A DNA stretch of 64,000 bases from Neotabrizicola shimadae (lineage in GTDB: Bacteria; Pseudomonadota; Alphaproteobacteria; Rhodobacterales; Rhodobacteraceae). Each line of letters starts with the position of its first letter. Within the stretch, counting starts at the first letter, position 1. Below are positions 18,450 through 26,883 of the stretch, piece by piece. The position numbers and the translations under genes were made by a program. The notes under the pieces are model-generated. The model did not search any database. It was not told the origin of the DNA and saw only the letters and a list, made by a program, of their open reading frames with translations. The DNA lies in assembly GCF_019623905.1 (NCBI RefSeq), contig NZ_CP069370.1:3292001-3356000 (forward strand), in the 5' to 3' direction.

Positions 18450-19263
18450 AGGGATCCTCGAAACCAAGCGGGACGGCACCGGCCACGGCATCGGAGGCGC
18501 CATCGGTCTGAGCAGAACCATCGTCCGCATAGGGGTCGATGAAGCCGTCATCGGCCTCACCGGTATCGCCCAGTTCGAACCTGCGGTTCTGCGTGTAGAG
18601 AAGTCGCGTCTGCGCGTAGCTGTCCGCGCTGTCATATAGGACGGAATCGACGGTATCGGAATAGCGGCCGCGTTCGACAAGCATGGAAGCGCCGCCCAGG
18701 ACCACGAGCACCACGCCCTGCGTCGGGTTCACGACATAGTCCAGCGGATTGAGGAAGCCGCCAACCACACGGCCGGCGCTGTCGCGGTCGGTCGACGGAC
18801 CCAGAAGGGGAAGTTCGTCGTAATTGCCCTCTGGCACGCCCCAGACATAGAGCGTGTCCCCGAAGGTGGTGGAGTGGTTCGGGATGCCGATGGCGGTGGC
18901 CGGATCGAAGATGCCACCGACGCCGACCGTGGCGTTGATTGCAAACCGAAGGACAGATTCCACCGCCTTGCCCGGTTTGACCTGGAGAACATAGTTCACC
19001 GCATCGCCCGGCGCCTCCCAGGTGGAGGAGGCGTTGAGGATGGCGACCTCGACTTCATCGGGCAGGATATCGCTGGTGCCCTCGGCAACCGGGCGCACGA
19101 ACATCTGGTCGAGTTGCTTGTTCATCTCGTGAACCTGCCGATTCTCGGCTTCGTACTGGTCCTGGACCGGACCTGACGGGGCTGCGCAGCCTGCAAGGCA
19201 TGCAACAAGCGCAACGGGTCCGACAGGGCGCCGGACCACGCCAGACAGAGCGGAAAATGCCAT
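18439..19263 (-). CDS. mlaA: Outer-membrane lipid asymmetry lipoprotein MlaA (VacJ)
   Basis: The 274-residue lipoprotein has the lipobox ACLAGC near residue 26. The MlaA domain shows DQYEAENRQVHEMNKQLD, FAINATVGVGGIFDPAT and a GDTLYVWGVPEG-type segment. MlaA removes mislocalised phospholipid from the outer leaflet of the outer membrane and hands it to MlaC, encoded next. The acidic tail of about 50 residues (GFIDPYADDGS onward) is longer than in enteric MlaA but common in this group. The start at 19263 excludes 19 upstream codons that precede the natural signal peptide. Confidence 0.93.
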   Translation of the reverse strand: MAFSALSGVVRRPVGPVALVACLAGCAAPSGPVQDQYEAENRQVHEMNKQLDQMFVRPVAEGTSDILPDEVEVAILNASSTWEAPGDAVNYVLQVKPGKAVESVLRFAINATVGVGGIFDPATAIGIPNHSTTFGDTLYVWGVPEGNYDELPLLGPSTDRDSAGRVVGGFLNPLDYVVNPTQGVVLVVLGGASMLVERGRYSDTVDSVLYDSADSYAQTRLLYTQNRRFELGDTGEADDGFIDPYADDGSAQTDGASDAVAGAVPLGFEDPYAE

Positions 19264-19436
19264 CTTTCTTCTTTCCGGTAACCGACGGATAAGTAGATAT
19301 TGCCCGAAGAGGGAAGGCAAGGCATAGGCTGTGCCCTAGGCCAAGGCAATCGGCGAGGGATCGCGGCCATGGGCAGAACGGATTATTCGCCGGTTCGGGC
19401 TGTCCGGAGCGGCCGTGTGTAACAGATGCGGACATT

Positions 19437-21173
19437 ATGAGCGCCATGGATACTAATCGCGGGTCCGCAGAATTGCGTGCCGCCCGCGCCGACAGTCGCG
19501 GACTTTTGATCTCGGTCCTCGTGTTCAGCGTCTTCACGAACCTGCTGATGCTGACCGGGCCGCTGTACATGCTGCAGGTCTATGACCGGGTGCTGGGGTC
19601 GCGATCCGAGCCGACGCTGATCGCGCTTTCGGTGCTTGTCGCCTTCCTGTTCCTGATGATGGGCGTACTGGACCATGCGCGGGCGCGGCTGATGGCGCGG
19701 ATCGGGGCGCGGTTCCAGGAAAAGCTGGACCGGCGGGTCTTTGCGGCATCCGTCCGGCGGCTGACGATGAACCCGAACGATCCCGCAGCGTTGGCGGCGC
19801 AGCGCGATCTGGAGGCGATGCAGCGGCTTTGGTCTTCGCCCGTACTGCTGGCGCTGTTCGACATTCCTTGGACGCCGATCTTTGCGGCGGCGATCTTCAT
19901 CTTCAACCCGATGCTGGGCTGGCTGGCTGTGGCTGGCGGTCTGATCCTGGTGATCGTGACCATCCTGAACCAGTCGTCCACGAAGATTCCACTGACGCGC
20001 GCAAACAACGCGACCATGGCGGCGGAACGGGTTTCGGATGCGCTGAAGAACGAATCCGAGACGATCCAGGCGCTTGGCATGACGGGCGCCGGGTTCGACC
20101 GCTGGCAGTCGGCGCGCGGCGTGGCGCTGCGCACCTCGGTCGAGGCCTCGGACGTGGCAGGGGGCTATTCCGTGGCCTCGCGGACCTTCCGCCAGTTCCT
20201 GCAATCGGCGATGCTGGGCGTGGGTGCCTGGCTGGTGCTGCAGGGCGAACTGACCTCGGGCGCGATGATCGCCGGGTCGATCCTGATGGGCCGCGCCCTC
20301 GCACCGATCGAGCAGGCGGTTGGCCAATGGGCCGTGGTGACGCGCGCACAGGAAGGCCGCCGGCGACTGGCCGAACTGCTGTCGCGCCAGCCCGACGAAC
20401 CGGTGCGCACCCAATTGCCGCGTCCGCGCGCCCTTCTGGACGTTCAGGGGCTGACGGTTATTCCGCCCGGCGAAAATCAGGCCGTTCTGCGGATGGTGAG
20501 CTTCAACCTGCAGCCGGGGCAGGCGCTTGGGGTGATCGGGCCTTCGGGTGCGGGCAAGACCTCGCTGGCTCGCGCGTTGATCGGTGTCTGGCGGCCCTCG
20601 GCCGGGAAGGTCCGGCTAGATGGTGCCACGCTGGACCAGTACGATCCGGACGTTCTGGGCAGCTATATCGGCTATCTGCCGCAGCGCATTGCCCTGTTCG
20701 ATGGCACGATTGCCGACAACATCGCGCGCCTCGCGCCGCGTCCCGACCCTGCGAAGGTGGTGGAGGCCGCGAAAAAGGCGGCGGCACACGAGATGATCCT
20801 GCGCTTGCCGGACGGCTATGACACCCGCGTCTCGACTGTGGGTGGGCGGCTTTCGGGCGGGCAGATCCAGCGGATCGGTCTGGCGCGGGCGCTGTATGGC
20901 GACCCTGTGCTTCTGGTGCTGGACGAGCCGAACTCGAACCTCGACAACGACGGTTCGACGGCGCTGAACCTGGCGATCCGCCAGATGAAAGAGCAGGATC
21001 GCGCGGTACTGATCATGGCGCACCGGCCGGCGGCCATTCAGGAATGCGATCTGCTTCTGGTCATGGAGGACGGCACCCGACGTGCCTTCGGCCCGCGCGA
21101 CCAGGTGCTGCGCGAGATGGTGAAGAACCATACCGAGATCGTGCGATCCACCGGACCGGGAGGTGTGACATGA
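19437..21173 (+). CDS. Type I secretion ABC transporter (PrtD/HlyB-like)
   Basis: The 578-residue permease-ATPase fusion has a six-helix membrane domain (LMLTGPLYMLQVYDRVLGSR near residue 40 is the hallmark of type I secretion permeases). Its ATPase has Walker A GPSGAGKTS near residue 368, signature LSGGQ near 472 and Walker B VLLVLDEPNSNLD. There is no N-terminal C39 peptidase domain. It should export an RTX-type protein together with the HlyD-like adaptor whose start overlaps its stop. No substrate gene is adjacent; an RTX gene lies at 54388-55434. It diverges from mlaA across 173 bases. Confidence 0.93.
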   Translation: MSAMDTNRGSAELRAARADSRGLLISVLVFSVFTNLLMLTGPLYMLQVYDRVLGSRSEPTLIALSVLVAFLFLMMGVLDHARARLMARIGARFQEKLDRRVFAASVRRLTMNPNDPAALAAQRDLEAMQRLWSSPVLLALFDIPWTPIFAAAIFIFNPMLGWLAVAGGLILVIVTILNQSSTKIPLTRANNATMAAERVSDALKNESETIQALGMTGAGFDRWQSARGVALRTSVEASDVAGGYSVASRTFRQFLQSAMLGVGAWLVLQGELTSGAMIAGSILMGRALAPIEQAVGQWAVVTRAQEGRRRLAELLSRQPDEPVRTQLPRPRALLDVQGLTVIPPGENQAVLRMVSFNLQPGQALGVIGPSGAGKTSLARALIGVWRPSAGKVRLDGATLDQYDPDVLGSYIGYLPQRIALFDGTIADNIARLAPRPDPAKVVEAAKKAAAHEMILRLPDGYDTRVSTVGGRLSGGQIQRIGLARALYGDPVLLVLDEPNSNLDNDGSTALNLAIRQMKEQDRAVLIMAHRPAAIQECDLLLVMEDGTRRAFGPRDQVLREMVKNHTEIVRSTGPGGVT

Positions 21174-22681
21174 CCGAAGGGCCCAAGACCCCCGAGGGAT
21201 CCGGCGGGAAGCTGCCCGAAGTGACCTCGGAGCAGACCGGCGTGACCCAGGCCGCAGCCGATCCGATGCCGCCGGCCGAGGCTTCGCCGGCGCCGAAACC
21301 GCCTTTGGAAGCGCCCAAGGCTCCTGGCCTCCCGGCAGAGCCCGCGCTCCATCTGGCCGCGATGGCGCCGCCACCGCCCGGCGGCACGTCAAAGCCGTTT
21401 TCGGCGCGCGGCCCGATGATCCTGGGCTTTGTTTCGGTGCTGATCCTGCTTGTGGGCATCTTTGGCTGGGGCTTCGGCACCACCATAGCCGGCGCCGTGG
21501 TGACAAGCGGGATGCTGGAGGTCGAACAGAACCGCCAAGTGGTGCAGCATCCGGATGGCGGCGTGGTGGAGACGATCTTCGTCAAGGACGGCGACACGGT
21601 ACAGGGCGGTGACGTGCTGATCCGGCTGGACGGCAATACCACCCGGTCCGAACTGGCGATCATCGAGGGCCAGTTGTTCGAATTTCTCGCCCGCCGCGCG
21701 CGGCTGGAGGCGGAACGCGACGGCGCGGACAAGGTCGAGATCAAGGGCGAACTGGCCGAGTTGATCAAGACCCGGGCGGATGTGGCCGAACTGGTGGAAG
21801 GCCAGGTCAAGCTGTTCGATGCGCGGCGCGACACCCTGTCGAAGCAGATGGAACAGCTGGGCAAGCGCCAGCTTCAGATGAGCTCTCAGATCGAGGGGAT
21901 CGATGCGCAGTTGGCTGCCCAGAGCAAGCAGTTGGAGCTGATCGAGGACGAACTGAAGGATCAGCGCAGCCTTCTGGAAAAGGGGCTGGCCCAGGCAAGC
22001 CGCGTTCTTTCGCTGGAGCGCGAACAGGCACGCCTGGAGGGACAGCTTGGCGAACTGACCGCGAGCAAGGCGCAGGCCGAGGGCCGCATCACCGAGATCG
22101 AGCTGGAAGTGCTGCGTCTCCAGGCGGTGCGCCGCGAGGATGCGAACGAACAGCTTCGCGATGCCGGAGCGCGCGAGCGCGAACTGGCTGAGCGCCGCCG
22201 CGCCCTTCTGGAAAAGCTGGACCGCCTGGACATTCGTGCGCCGGTTTCCGGCATCGTGCTGGGCATGACGGTGACGACGCCACGGTCGGTGATCCGGCCG
22301 GCAGACCCGGTGCTTTACATCATCCCGCAGGATCGCCCTCTGGTGATCATGGCTCAGGTGCCGCCGATTCATATCGACGAGGTGCACATGGGCCAGCAGG
22401 CCGAACTGATGTTCCCGGCCTTTTCGGCGCGGACAACACCGCAGCTGAAGGGCCATGTGACCATGGTTTCGGCGGATGCTCTGACTGACCAGCGCACGGG
22501 CCAGACCTACTACCGCGCGGAAATCGCGTTGGACCCCGGCGAGATGGAAAAGCTGCGCGACCTGCAACTGCTGCCGGGTATGCCGGTGGAAGCCTTCATC
22601 AAGACCGATGACCGTACGCCCATCGCCTATCTGACGAAGCCCTTCACGGACTACTTCGCCAAGGCCTTCCGCGAGTTGTGA
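21170..22681 (+). CDS. HlyD-family periplasmic adaptor of a type I secretion system
   Basis: The 503-residue protein starts MTEGPKTPEGSGG with the ATG overlapping the transporter stop (ATGA). A proline- and alanine-rich cytoplasmic tail of about 75 residues precedes one membrane segment (LGFVSVLILLVGIFGWGFG). The biotinyl-lipoyl part GMLEVEQNRQVVQHPDGGVV follows, then a long coiled coil (residues about 160-360, rich in Glu, Gln and Leu), and RAPVSGIVLGMTV on return. It bridges the inner-membrane ABC transporter to a TolC-like channel, which is not encoded here. Confidence 0.93.
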   Translation: MTEGPKTPEGSGGKLPEVTSEQTGVTQAAADPMPPAEASPAPKPPLEAPKAPGLPAEPALHLAAMAPPPPGGTSKPFSARGPMILGFVSVLILLVGIFGWGFGTTIAGAVVTSGMLEVEQNRQVVQHPDGGVVETIFVKDGDTVQGGDVLIRLDGNTTRSELAIIEGQLFEFLARRARLEAERDGADKVEIKGELAELIKTRADVAELVEGQVKLFDARRDTLSKQMEQLGKRQLQMSSQIEGIDAQLAAQSKQLELIEDELKDQRSLLEKGLAQASRVLSLEREQARLEGQLGELTASKAQAEGRITEIELEVLRLQAVRREDANEQLRDAGARERELAERRRALLEKLDRLDIRAPVSGIVLGMTVTTPRSVIRPADPVLYIIPQDRPLVIMAQVPPIHIDEVHMGQQAELMFPAFSARTTPQLKGHVTMVSADALTDQRTGQTYYRAEIALDPGEMEKLRDLQLLPGMPVEAFIKTDDRTPIAYLTKPFTDYFAKAFREL

Positions 22682-22749
22682 CCGCTGCCCGCCCCTTGCC
22701 GGGGGCGGGGCGCCCGGCTAGCCTCCGGCCGCAAAGACCGGAGGATGAC

Positions 22750-23214
22750 ATGAGCCACATCGAGACCCGCCTTGCCGAACTTGGCGTGACCCTGCCGGAC
22801 GCGCCCGCGCCGGCCGCCAATTATGTGCCGTTTGTAGTGGTGGGCAATCTTGTCCATGTGTCGGGCCAGATCAGCCAGAACGCGGGCGGTCTGATCAAGG
22901 GCAAGCTGGGGGCCGATCTGGACGTGCCCGCCGGGGCCGAGGCGGCGAAAAGCTGTGCCATCAGCCTGCTTGCCCAGGTGAAGAAAGCCTGCGGCGGGGA
23001 TATGTCGCGGCTGGTCAGGGCGGTGAAGCTGGTGGGCTTTGTCAACTCGACCGCAGATTTCACCGACCAGCCCAAGGTGATCAACGGCGCGTCGGACTTT
23101 CTGGTGGCGGCGCTTGGCGATGCCGGGCGACATGCGCGGTCGGCGGTGTCCGCGGCCTCGCTGCCCTTGGGCGTGGCGGTCGAGATCGAGGGGATCTTCG
23201 AGATCCGTCCGTGA
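22750..23214 (+). CDS. RidA family protein (enamine/imine deaminase-like)
   Basis: The 154-residue protein starts MSHIETRLAELGVTLPDAP, preceded by a CGGAGGA ribosome binding site. FVVVGNLVHVSGQIS and the closing GVAVEIEGIFEIRP match the YjgF/YER057c/UK114 subgroup of about 150 residues. Archetypal RidA hydrolyses reactive enamines from PLP enzymes. In this longer subgroup the catalytic arginine is replaced in some members, and the loop here (AASLPLGVAVEIE) lacks the usual arginine, so deaminase activity is uncertain. Its stop overlaps the start of the next gene. Confidence 0.87.
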   Translation: MSHIETRLAELGVTLPDAPAPAANYVPFVVVGNLVHVSGQISQNAGGLIKGKLGADLDVPAGAEAAKSCAISLLAQVKKACGGDMSRLVRAVKLVGFVNSTADFTDQPKVINGASDFLVAALGDAGRHARSAVSAASLPLGVAVEIEGIFEIRP

Positions 23215-23984
23215 TGCGCGTTCCCTTACCTGCCGAGTTCCTGCGCCTGCCGATCGCCCACCGCGCCCTGCACGACCGCAAGGCCGGGCGGATCGAGAAC
23301 TCGCCCTCCGCTGTGCGGGCCGCGGTTGAGGCGGGCTATGGGATTGAGATCGACCTGCAGCTGTCGAAGGACGGCGTGGCGATGGTGTTCCACGACGACG
23401 AGCTTGACCGGCTGACGGTCGAGAAAGGGCCGGTCGCACATCGAACTGCGGCCGAACTTGGGCGGATCGGTCTGAAGGGCGGTGAGGATCGCATTCCGAC
23501 GTTGGCCGAGGTGCTGGAACTGGTCGGCGGGCGGGTGCCCTTGCTCATCGAGCTGAAGGACCAGACGCTGCGGCTTGTTCAGACGGATGGCGCGCTGGAG
23601 GCGGCAACGGCCGAGGCGCTGAAGGGCTATGACGGCGCGGTGGCGCTGATGTCGTTCAATCCGCATTGCATCGCCCATCTGGCACGGCTTGCGCCCGAAC
23701 GGCCCCGGGGCATCACCACGGCGGCCTATGACCTGAAGAGCTGGTTCCCGCTGGACCGCGCGACGCGCGCGCATCTGCGGGCGATCCCGGATTACGACCG
23801 GGTGGGCGCCAGTTTCATCAGCCACGAGGCGAAGGATCTGGGCCGGCCGCGGGTGGCCGAGCTGAAGGACGCCGGCGCGGCGATCCTGTGCTGGACGATC
23901 CGCAGTGCCGGCGCAGAGGCAGAGGCGCGACAGGTTGCCGACAATGTGACCTTCGAGGGCTATGCCGCCGCCATTCCCGGCTGA
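23211..23984 (+). CDS. Glycerophosphodiester phosphodiesterase family protein
   Basis: The 257-residue protein has the GDPD catalytic pattern: IAHRALHD with the first histidine, RIENSPSAVRAAVEAGYG with the ENS glutamate, EIDLQLSKDGVAMVFHDDELDRLT with the metal-binding glutamate, aspartate and second histidine, and LLIELKD later. It hydrolyses glycerophosphodiesters to glycerol 3-phosphate and an alcohol. There is no signal peptide, so a cytoplasmic location is likely. A GTG at 23211 overlaps the ridA stop; the ATG at 23214 directly after is equally possible. Confidence 0.9.
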   Translation: MMRVPLPAEFLRLPIAHRALHDRKAGRIENSPSAVRAAVEAGYGIEIDLQLSKDGVAMVFHDDELDRLTVEKGPVAHRTAAELGRIGLKGGEDRIPTLAEVLELVGGRVPLLIELKDQTLRLVQTDGALEAATAEALKGYDGAVALMSFNPHCIAHLARLAPERPRGITTAAYDLKSWFPLDRATRAHLRAIPDYDRVGASFISHEAKDLGRPRVAELKDAGAAILCWTIRSAGAEAEARQVADNVTFEGYAAAIPG

Positions 23985-24113
23985 ACTACCCTTGCCCTTC
24001 GTCTTTGCGGAAATACTCTGCGCGGGGCGACCGTTGGTTCCGCCATCGGTTCACGAAACCAATGGTCGCGGGGGCAGACGGCCCCCCGGCTTGCCGCAAG
24101 GCCCTTGCCAAAC
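23985..24113. repeat. AAATACTC-type intergenic hairpin element
   Basis: This gap contains CTTTGCGGAAATACTC followed by GCGGGGC, a long stem (24027-24039 with 24057-24069, 13 pairs including one G-U), and a small G5/C5 hairpin at 24070-24086. A similar arrangement occurs at 53769-53850. It is probably a dispersed 3'-end or terminator-like element. Confidence 0.5.
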
Positions 24114-25277
24114 ATGACCGACCTTACGCTTCACGACAGCCTTTCAGAGATCCCCGCGGAAAGCTGGGATGCTGTGGCCTGCCCCGAGGCAGCGGCGGGG
24201 CGGCCGGTGGACCCGTTCACCACGCACCGGTTCCTGATGGCGCTGGAGGCCTCGGGTTCGACCGGCAAGGGAACGGGCTGGACGGCGCGGCCGCTTGCCC
24301 TGCGGCGCGGGGGCGCGTTGGCGGGGGTGATGCCGCTCTACGTCAAGACCCACAGCCAGGGCGAGTACATCTTTGACCATTCCTGGGCGGATGCGTTCCA
24401 GCGCGCGGGCGGGCAGTATTACCCCAAGCTGCAAGTGGCGGTGCCCTTCACGCCGGCGACCGGGCGGCGGTTCCTGTGCGCGCCTGACGACCGCGCCGAC
24501 CTGCTGAGTGGGGCGATCGGGCTGGTGAGGGGAAACGGGTTGTCGTCGCTTCACGTCACCTTCTGCACCGCCGAAGAGGCCGAGGCTCTGGCGGGCTTGG
24601 AGGGCACGCTGCACCGCGTGACGCAGCAGTTCCACTGGCTGAACCGGGGATACGGCTGTTTCGACGATTTCCTGGCCGACCTGTCCAGCCGCAAGCGCAA
24701 GATGATCCGCAAGGAGCGCGAGGGCGCCCATGCGCACGGGCTGACCATCCGCGCGCTGACGGGCGACGAGATCGAGCCGCGGCACTGGGATGCGTTCTGG
24801 ATCTTCTACCAGGATACCGGCAGCCGCAAATGGGGCCGGCCCTACCTGACTCGTGAGGCCTTCGATGCCTTTCACGCCACGATGCGCGACGACATGCTGC
24901 TGGTGCTGGCCTTTGACGGGGCGCGTCCGGTGGCAGGCGCGCTGAACTTCATCGGGCGCGACACGCTGTTCGGCCGCTACTGGGGCTGTGTGCAGGACTA
25001 TCCCTTCCTGCATTTCGAGCTGTGCTATTACCAGGCCATTGACTGGGCCATCGAGAATGGCATGCCGCGCGTGGAGGCCGGGGCGCAGGGAGAGCACAAG
25101 CTGGCGCGCGGCTATCTGCCGAGCCCGGTGCATTCGCTGCACTGGATCGCCGATTCCGGTTTCCGCGACGCGGTGGCGCGGTATCTTGAGGCGGAGCGGC
25201 GCGCGGTGGACGAAGAGATCGAGGTGCTGACAGCCTTCGGTCCGTTCCGCCGCGGCGAGCCCGAGGAAAAGGACTGA
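24114..25277 (+). CDS. GNAT-fold peptidoglycan-recognition-like protein (DUF482 family)
   Basis: The 387-residue protein shows the DUF482 features: WDAVACPEAAAGRPVDPFTTHRFL near the start, EYIFDHSWADAFQRAGGQYYPKLQ, LSSRKRKMIRKEREGA and YWGCVQDYPFLHFELCYYQ, and a closing EAGAQGEHKLARGYLPSPVHS. The fold resembles FemAB/GNAT acyltransferases that add amino acids to lipid II, but activity in this subgroup has not been established to my knowledge. The ATG at 24114 was preferred to an in-frame TTG three codons upstream. It lies 17 bases upstream of the GST gene. Confidence 0.85.
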   Translation: MTDLTLHDSLSEIPAESWDAVACPEAAAGRPVDPFTTHRFLMALEASGSTGKGTGWTARPLALRRGGALAGVMPLYVKTHSQGEYIFDHSWADAFQRAGGQYYPKLQVAVPFTPATGRRFLCAPDDRADLLSGAIGLVRGNGLSSLHVTFCTAEEAEALAGLEGTLHRVTQQFHWLNRGYGCFDDFLADLSSRKRKMIRKEREGAHAHGLTIRALTGDEIEPRHWDAFWIFYQDTGSRKWGRPYLTREAFDAFHATMRDDMLLVLAFDGARPVAGALNFIGRDTLFGRYWGCVQDYPFLHFELCYYQAIDWAIENGMPRVEAGAQGEHKLARGYLPSPVHSLHWIADSGFRDAVARYLEAERRAVDEEIEVLTAFGPFRRGEPEEKD

Positions 25278-25294
25278 GCCCGAGGGAGGCCCGG

Positions 25295-25906
25295 ATGATC
25301 ACCTTCTACACCAACCCGATGTCGCGCGGTCGGATTGCCCGCTGGATGCTGGAAGAAATCGGCCAGCCCTACGAGACGGTCTGGCTGGATTACGCGACCA
25401 CGATGAAGGAGCCGGAATACCTGGCGATCAACCCGATGGGCAAGGTGCCGGCCATCGTCTGCGACGGACACGTCGTGACGGAATGCGCGGCGATCTGCAC
25501 CTGGTTGGCGCAAGCATTTCCCGAGGCGGGGCTGATGGCCAGGGACAGCGCGAGTTTCTACCGTTGGATGTTCTTTGGCGCCGGGCCGGTGGAGCAGGCG
25601 GTGGTGAACAGTTCCTTCGGCTGGAAGCCTGGCTCGCCGCAGGAGGCCGGGCGTACCGGCTATGGCAGCCTGGACCGGGTGATGGCCACGCTGACCGGGC
25701 ACCTGGCCGCGAACGAGTATTTCGCGGATGGCCGGTTTACCGGAGTGGATGTCTATCTTGGCAGCCAGATCGGCTGGGGTCTGCGCTTTGGCACGATGCC
25801 GGCGAATGAGACGCTGGCGGCCTATTGGGCGCGCATCTCGGCCCGCCCGGCGCTGGCCCGCGCAGCCGCGATCGACGAAGCTCGGATGAAGGGAGTGCCA
25901 GCATGA
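25295..25906 (+). CDS. Glutathione S-transferase family protein
   Basis: The 203-residue protein has a thioredoxin-fold N-terminal half starting [21 protein letters not shown] and containing [13 protein letters not shown] with the cis-proline, then [12 protein letters not shown] with the glutathione-binding E-[ST]-like site (TEC). The C-terminal helical domain ends with an [12 protein letters not shown] segment containing the N-cap aspartate. It probably conjugates or reduces small electrophiles with glutathione in the cytoplasm. Its stop overlaps the start of the pterin dehydratase gene (ATGA), so both are co-translated. Confidence 0.9.
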   Translation: MITFYTNPMSRGRIARWMLEEIGQPYETVWLDYATTMKEPEYLAINPMGKVPAIVCDGHVVTECAAICTWLAQAFPEAGLMARDSASFYRWMFFGAGPVEQAVVNSSFGWKPGSPQEAGRTGYGSLDRVMATLTGHLAANEYFADGRFTGVDVYLGSQIGWGLRFGTMPANETLAAYWARISARPALARAAAIDEARMKGVPA

Positions 25907-26274
25907 GCGCGCTGTTGACCGAGGCCGAACGCAACGCTGTGCTGCCCTCCCTGGGCGAGACTGGCTGGGGTGCGGTGGAGGGCAAGGATGCCATCCGCAA
26001 GGTGTGGAAGTTCAAGAGCTTCTCGGAAGCCTGGGGCTTCATGTCCCGTGTGGCGCTGGCGGCCGAGAAGATGAACCACCACCCGGAATGGTCCAATGTC
26101 TACAACGTGGTCGACGTCACGCTGACCACGCACAGCGCGAAGGGCCTGACGAAGCTGGACACCGACCTTGCGGAGCGGATGGACGCGATGGCCGGTCCGG
26201 CCGAAGTGCAGCGCGACCTGGACCAGCCGATCCAGTGCCTGTGCGAGATTCACCACGCGGGGAAGAAGGGCTGA
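25903..26274 (+). CDS. phhB: Pterin-4a-carbinolamine dehydratase
   Basis: The 123-residue protein ([19 protein letters not shown]) has the diagnostic motif of the family, [20 protein letters not shown], with the catalytic histidines HH and the later histidine in TTHSAKGLT. The enzyme dehydrates 4a-hydroxytetrahydrobiopterin and so recycles the pterin cofactor of aromatic amino acid hydroxylases. No phenylalanine hydroxylase lies nearby. The reading frame has a C-terminal extension of about 20 residues ([15 protein letters not shown]) beyond the standard domain. The start overlaps the GST stop. Confidence 0.93.
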   Translation: MSALLTEAERNAVLPSLGETGWGAVEGKDAIRKVWKFKSFSEAWGFMSRVALAAEKMNHHPEWSNVYNVVDVTLTTHSAKGLTKLDTDLAERMDAMAGPAEVQRDLDQPIQCLCEIHHAGKKG

Positions 26275-26280
26275 AGCACC

Positions 26281-26300
26281 GCCCCGGCGCAGGCCGGGGC
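26281..26300. repeat. GC palindrome, copy 2, between convergent genes
   Basis: GCCCCGGC, loop GCAG, GCCGGGGC. This is the 17812 unit in inverted orientation, six bases past the phhB stop and shortly before the convergent peroxiredoxin stop. Confidence 0.7.
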
Positions 26301-26318
26301 GATGGGTGAAGCGTGGGG

Positions 26319-26804
26319 TCAGATCGCTTCGAGCAGCGCCTCGCCGGTCGAGATGTTGCACTCGCCCGACTTGTCGATCTGCACCACCTTTGCCACACCA
26401 TCCTCGATGAGGGCGGCATAGCGCTTGGACCGGCCGAAGAAGCCGAGATGGGGCACGTCGAAGTTCATGCCGATGGCCTTGGTGAAGGCACCGTCGGCAT
26501 CGGCCGCCAGCGTGATGCCGGCCTTGGTGGCGCCGGTCGCTTCGCCCCAGGCCTTCATCACGAAGGGATCGTTGACCGAGATGCAGATGATCTCGTCAAC
26601 GCCCTTGGCGTCGAACTTGGACTTGGTGCGCATGAAGCTGGGCAGGTGCGCGGTCGAGCAGGTGCTGGTGAAGGCGCCCGGCAGGCCGAAGACCACCACC
26701 TTGCGGCCCTTCAGCCGCTCGGCGACCGAGACCTGTTCGGCCCCGTTGTCGCCCATTACCAGAAGCGTGCCATCCGGCAGCGCCGCCCCTTCGGAAATCG
26801 TCAT
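26319..26804 (-). CDS. Peroxiredoxin (Prx5/AhpE-type, glutaredoxin-dependent)
   Basis: The 161-residue protein starts MTISEGAALPDGTLLVMG. The peroxidatic cysteine is C49 in PGAFTSTCSTAHLPSF, the TxxC signature of the Prx5 group; a second cysteine near residue 150 (KSGECNIS) may be resolving. VVVFGLPGAF and MKAWGEATGA are typical of bacterial Prx5 enzymes. It reduces hydrogen peroxide and organic peroxides in the cytoplasm. The 55 codons upstream of the chosen ATG read as noise and overlap the divergent reductase gene region. Confidence 0.92.
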   Translation of the reverse strand: MTISEGAALPDGTLLVMGDNGAEQVSVAERLKGRKVVVFGLPGAFTSTCSTAHLPSFMRTKSKFDAKGVDEIICISVNDPFVMKAWGEATGATKAGITLAADADGAFTKAIGMNFDVPHLGFFGRSKRYAALIEDGVAKVVQIDKSGECNISTGEALLEAI

Positions 26805-26883
26805 GGTCTGAAGCCTCTTTGTTGCGTTTCCCTGACCTCGGGTTATAGGGTCCGCCCCGGATGTCGGCCAGAGGGGGAAGACC

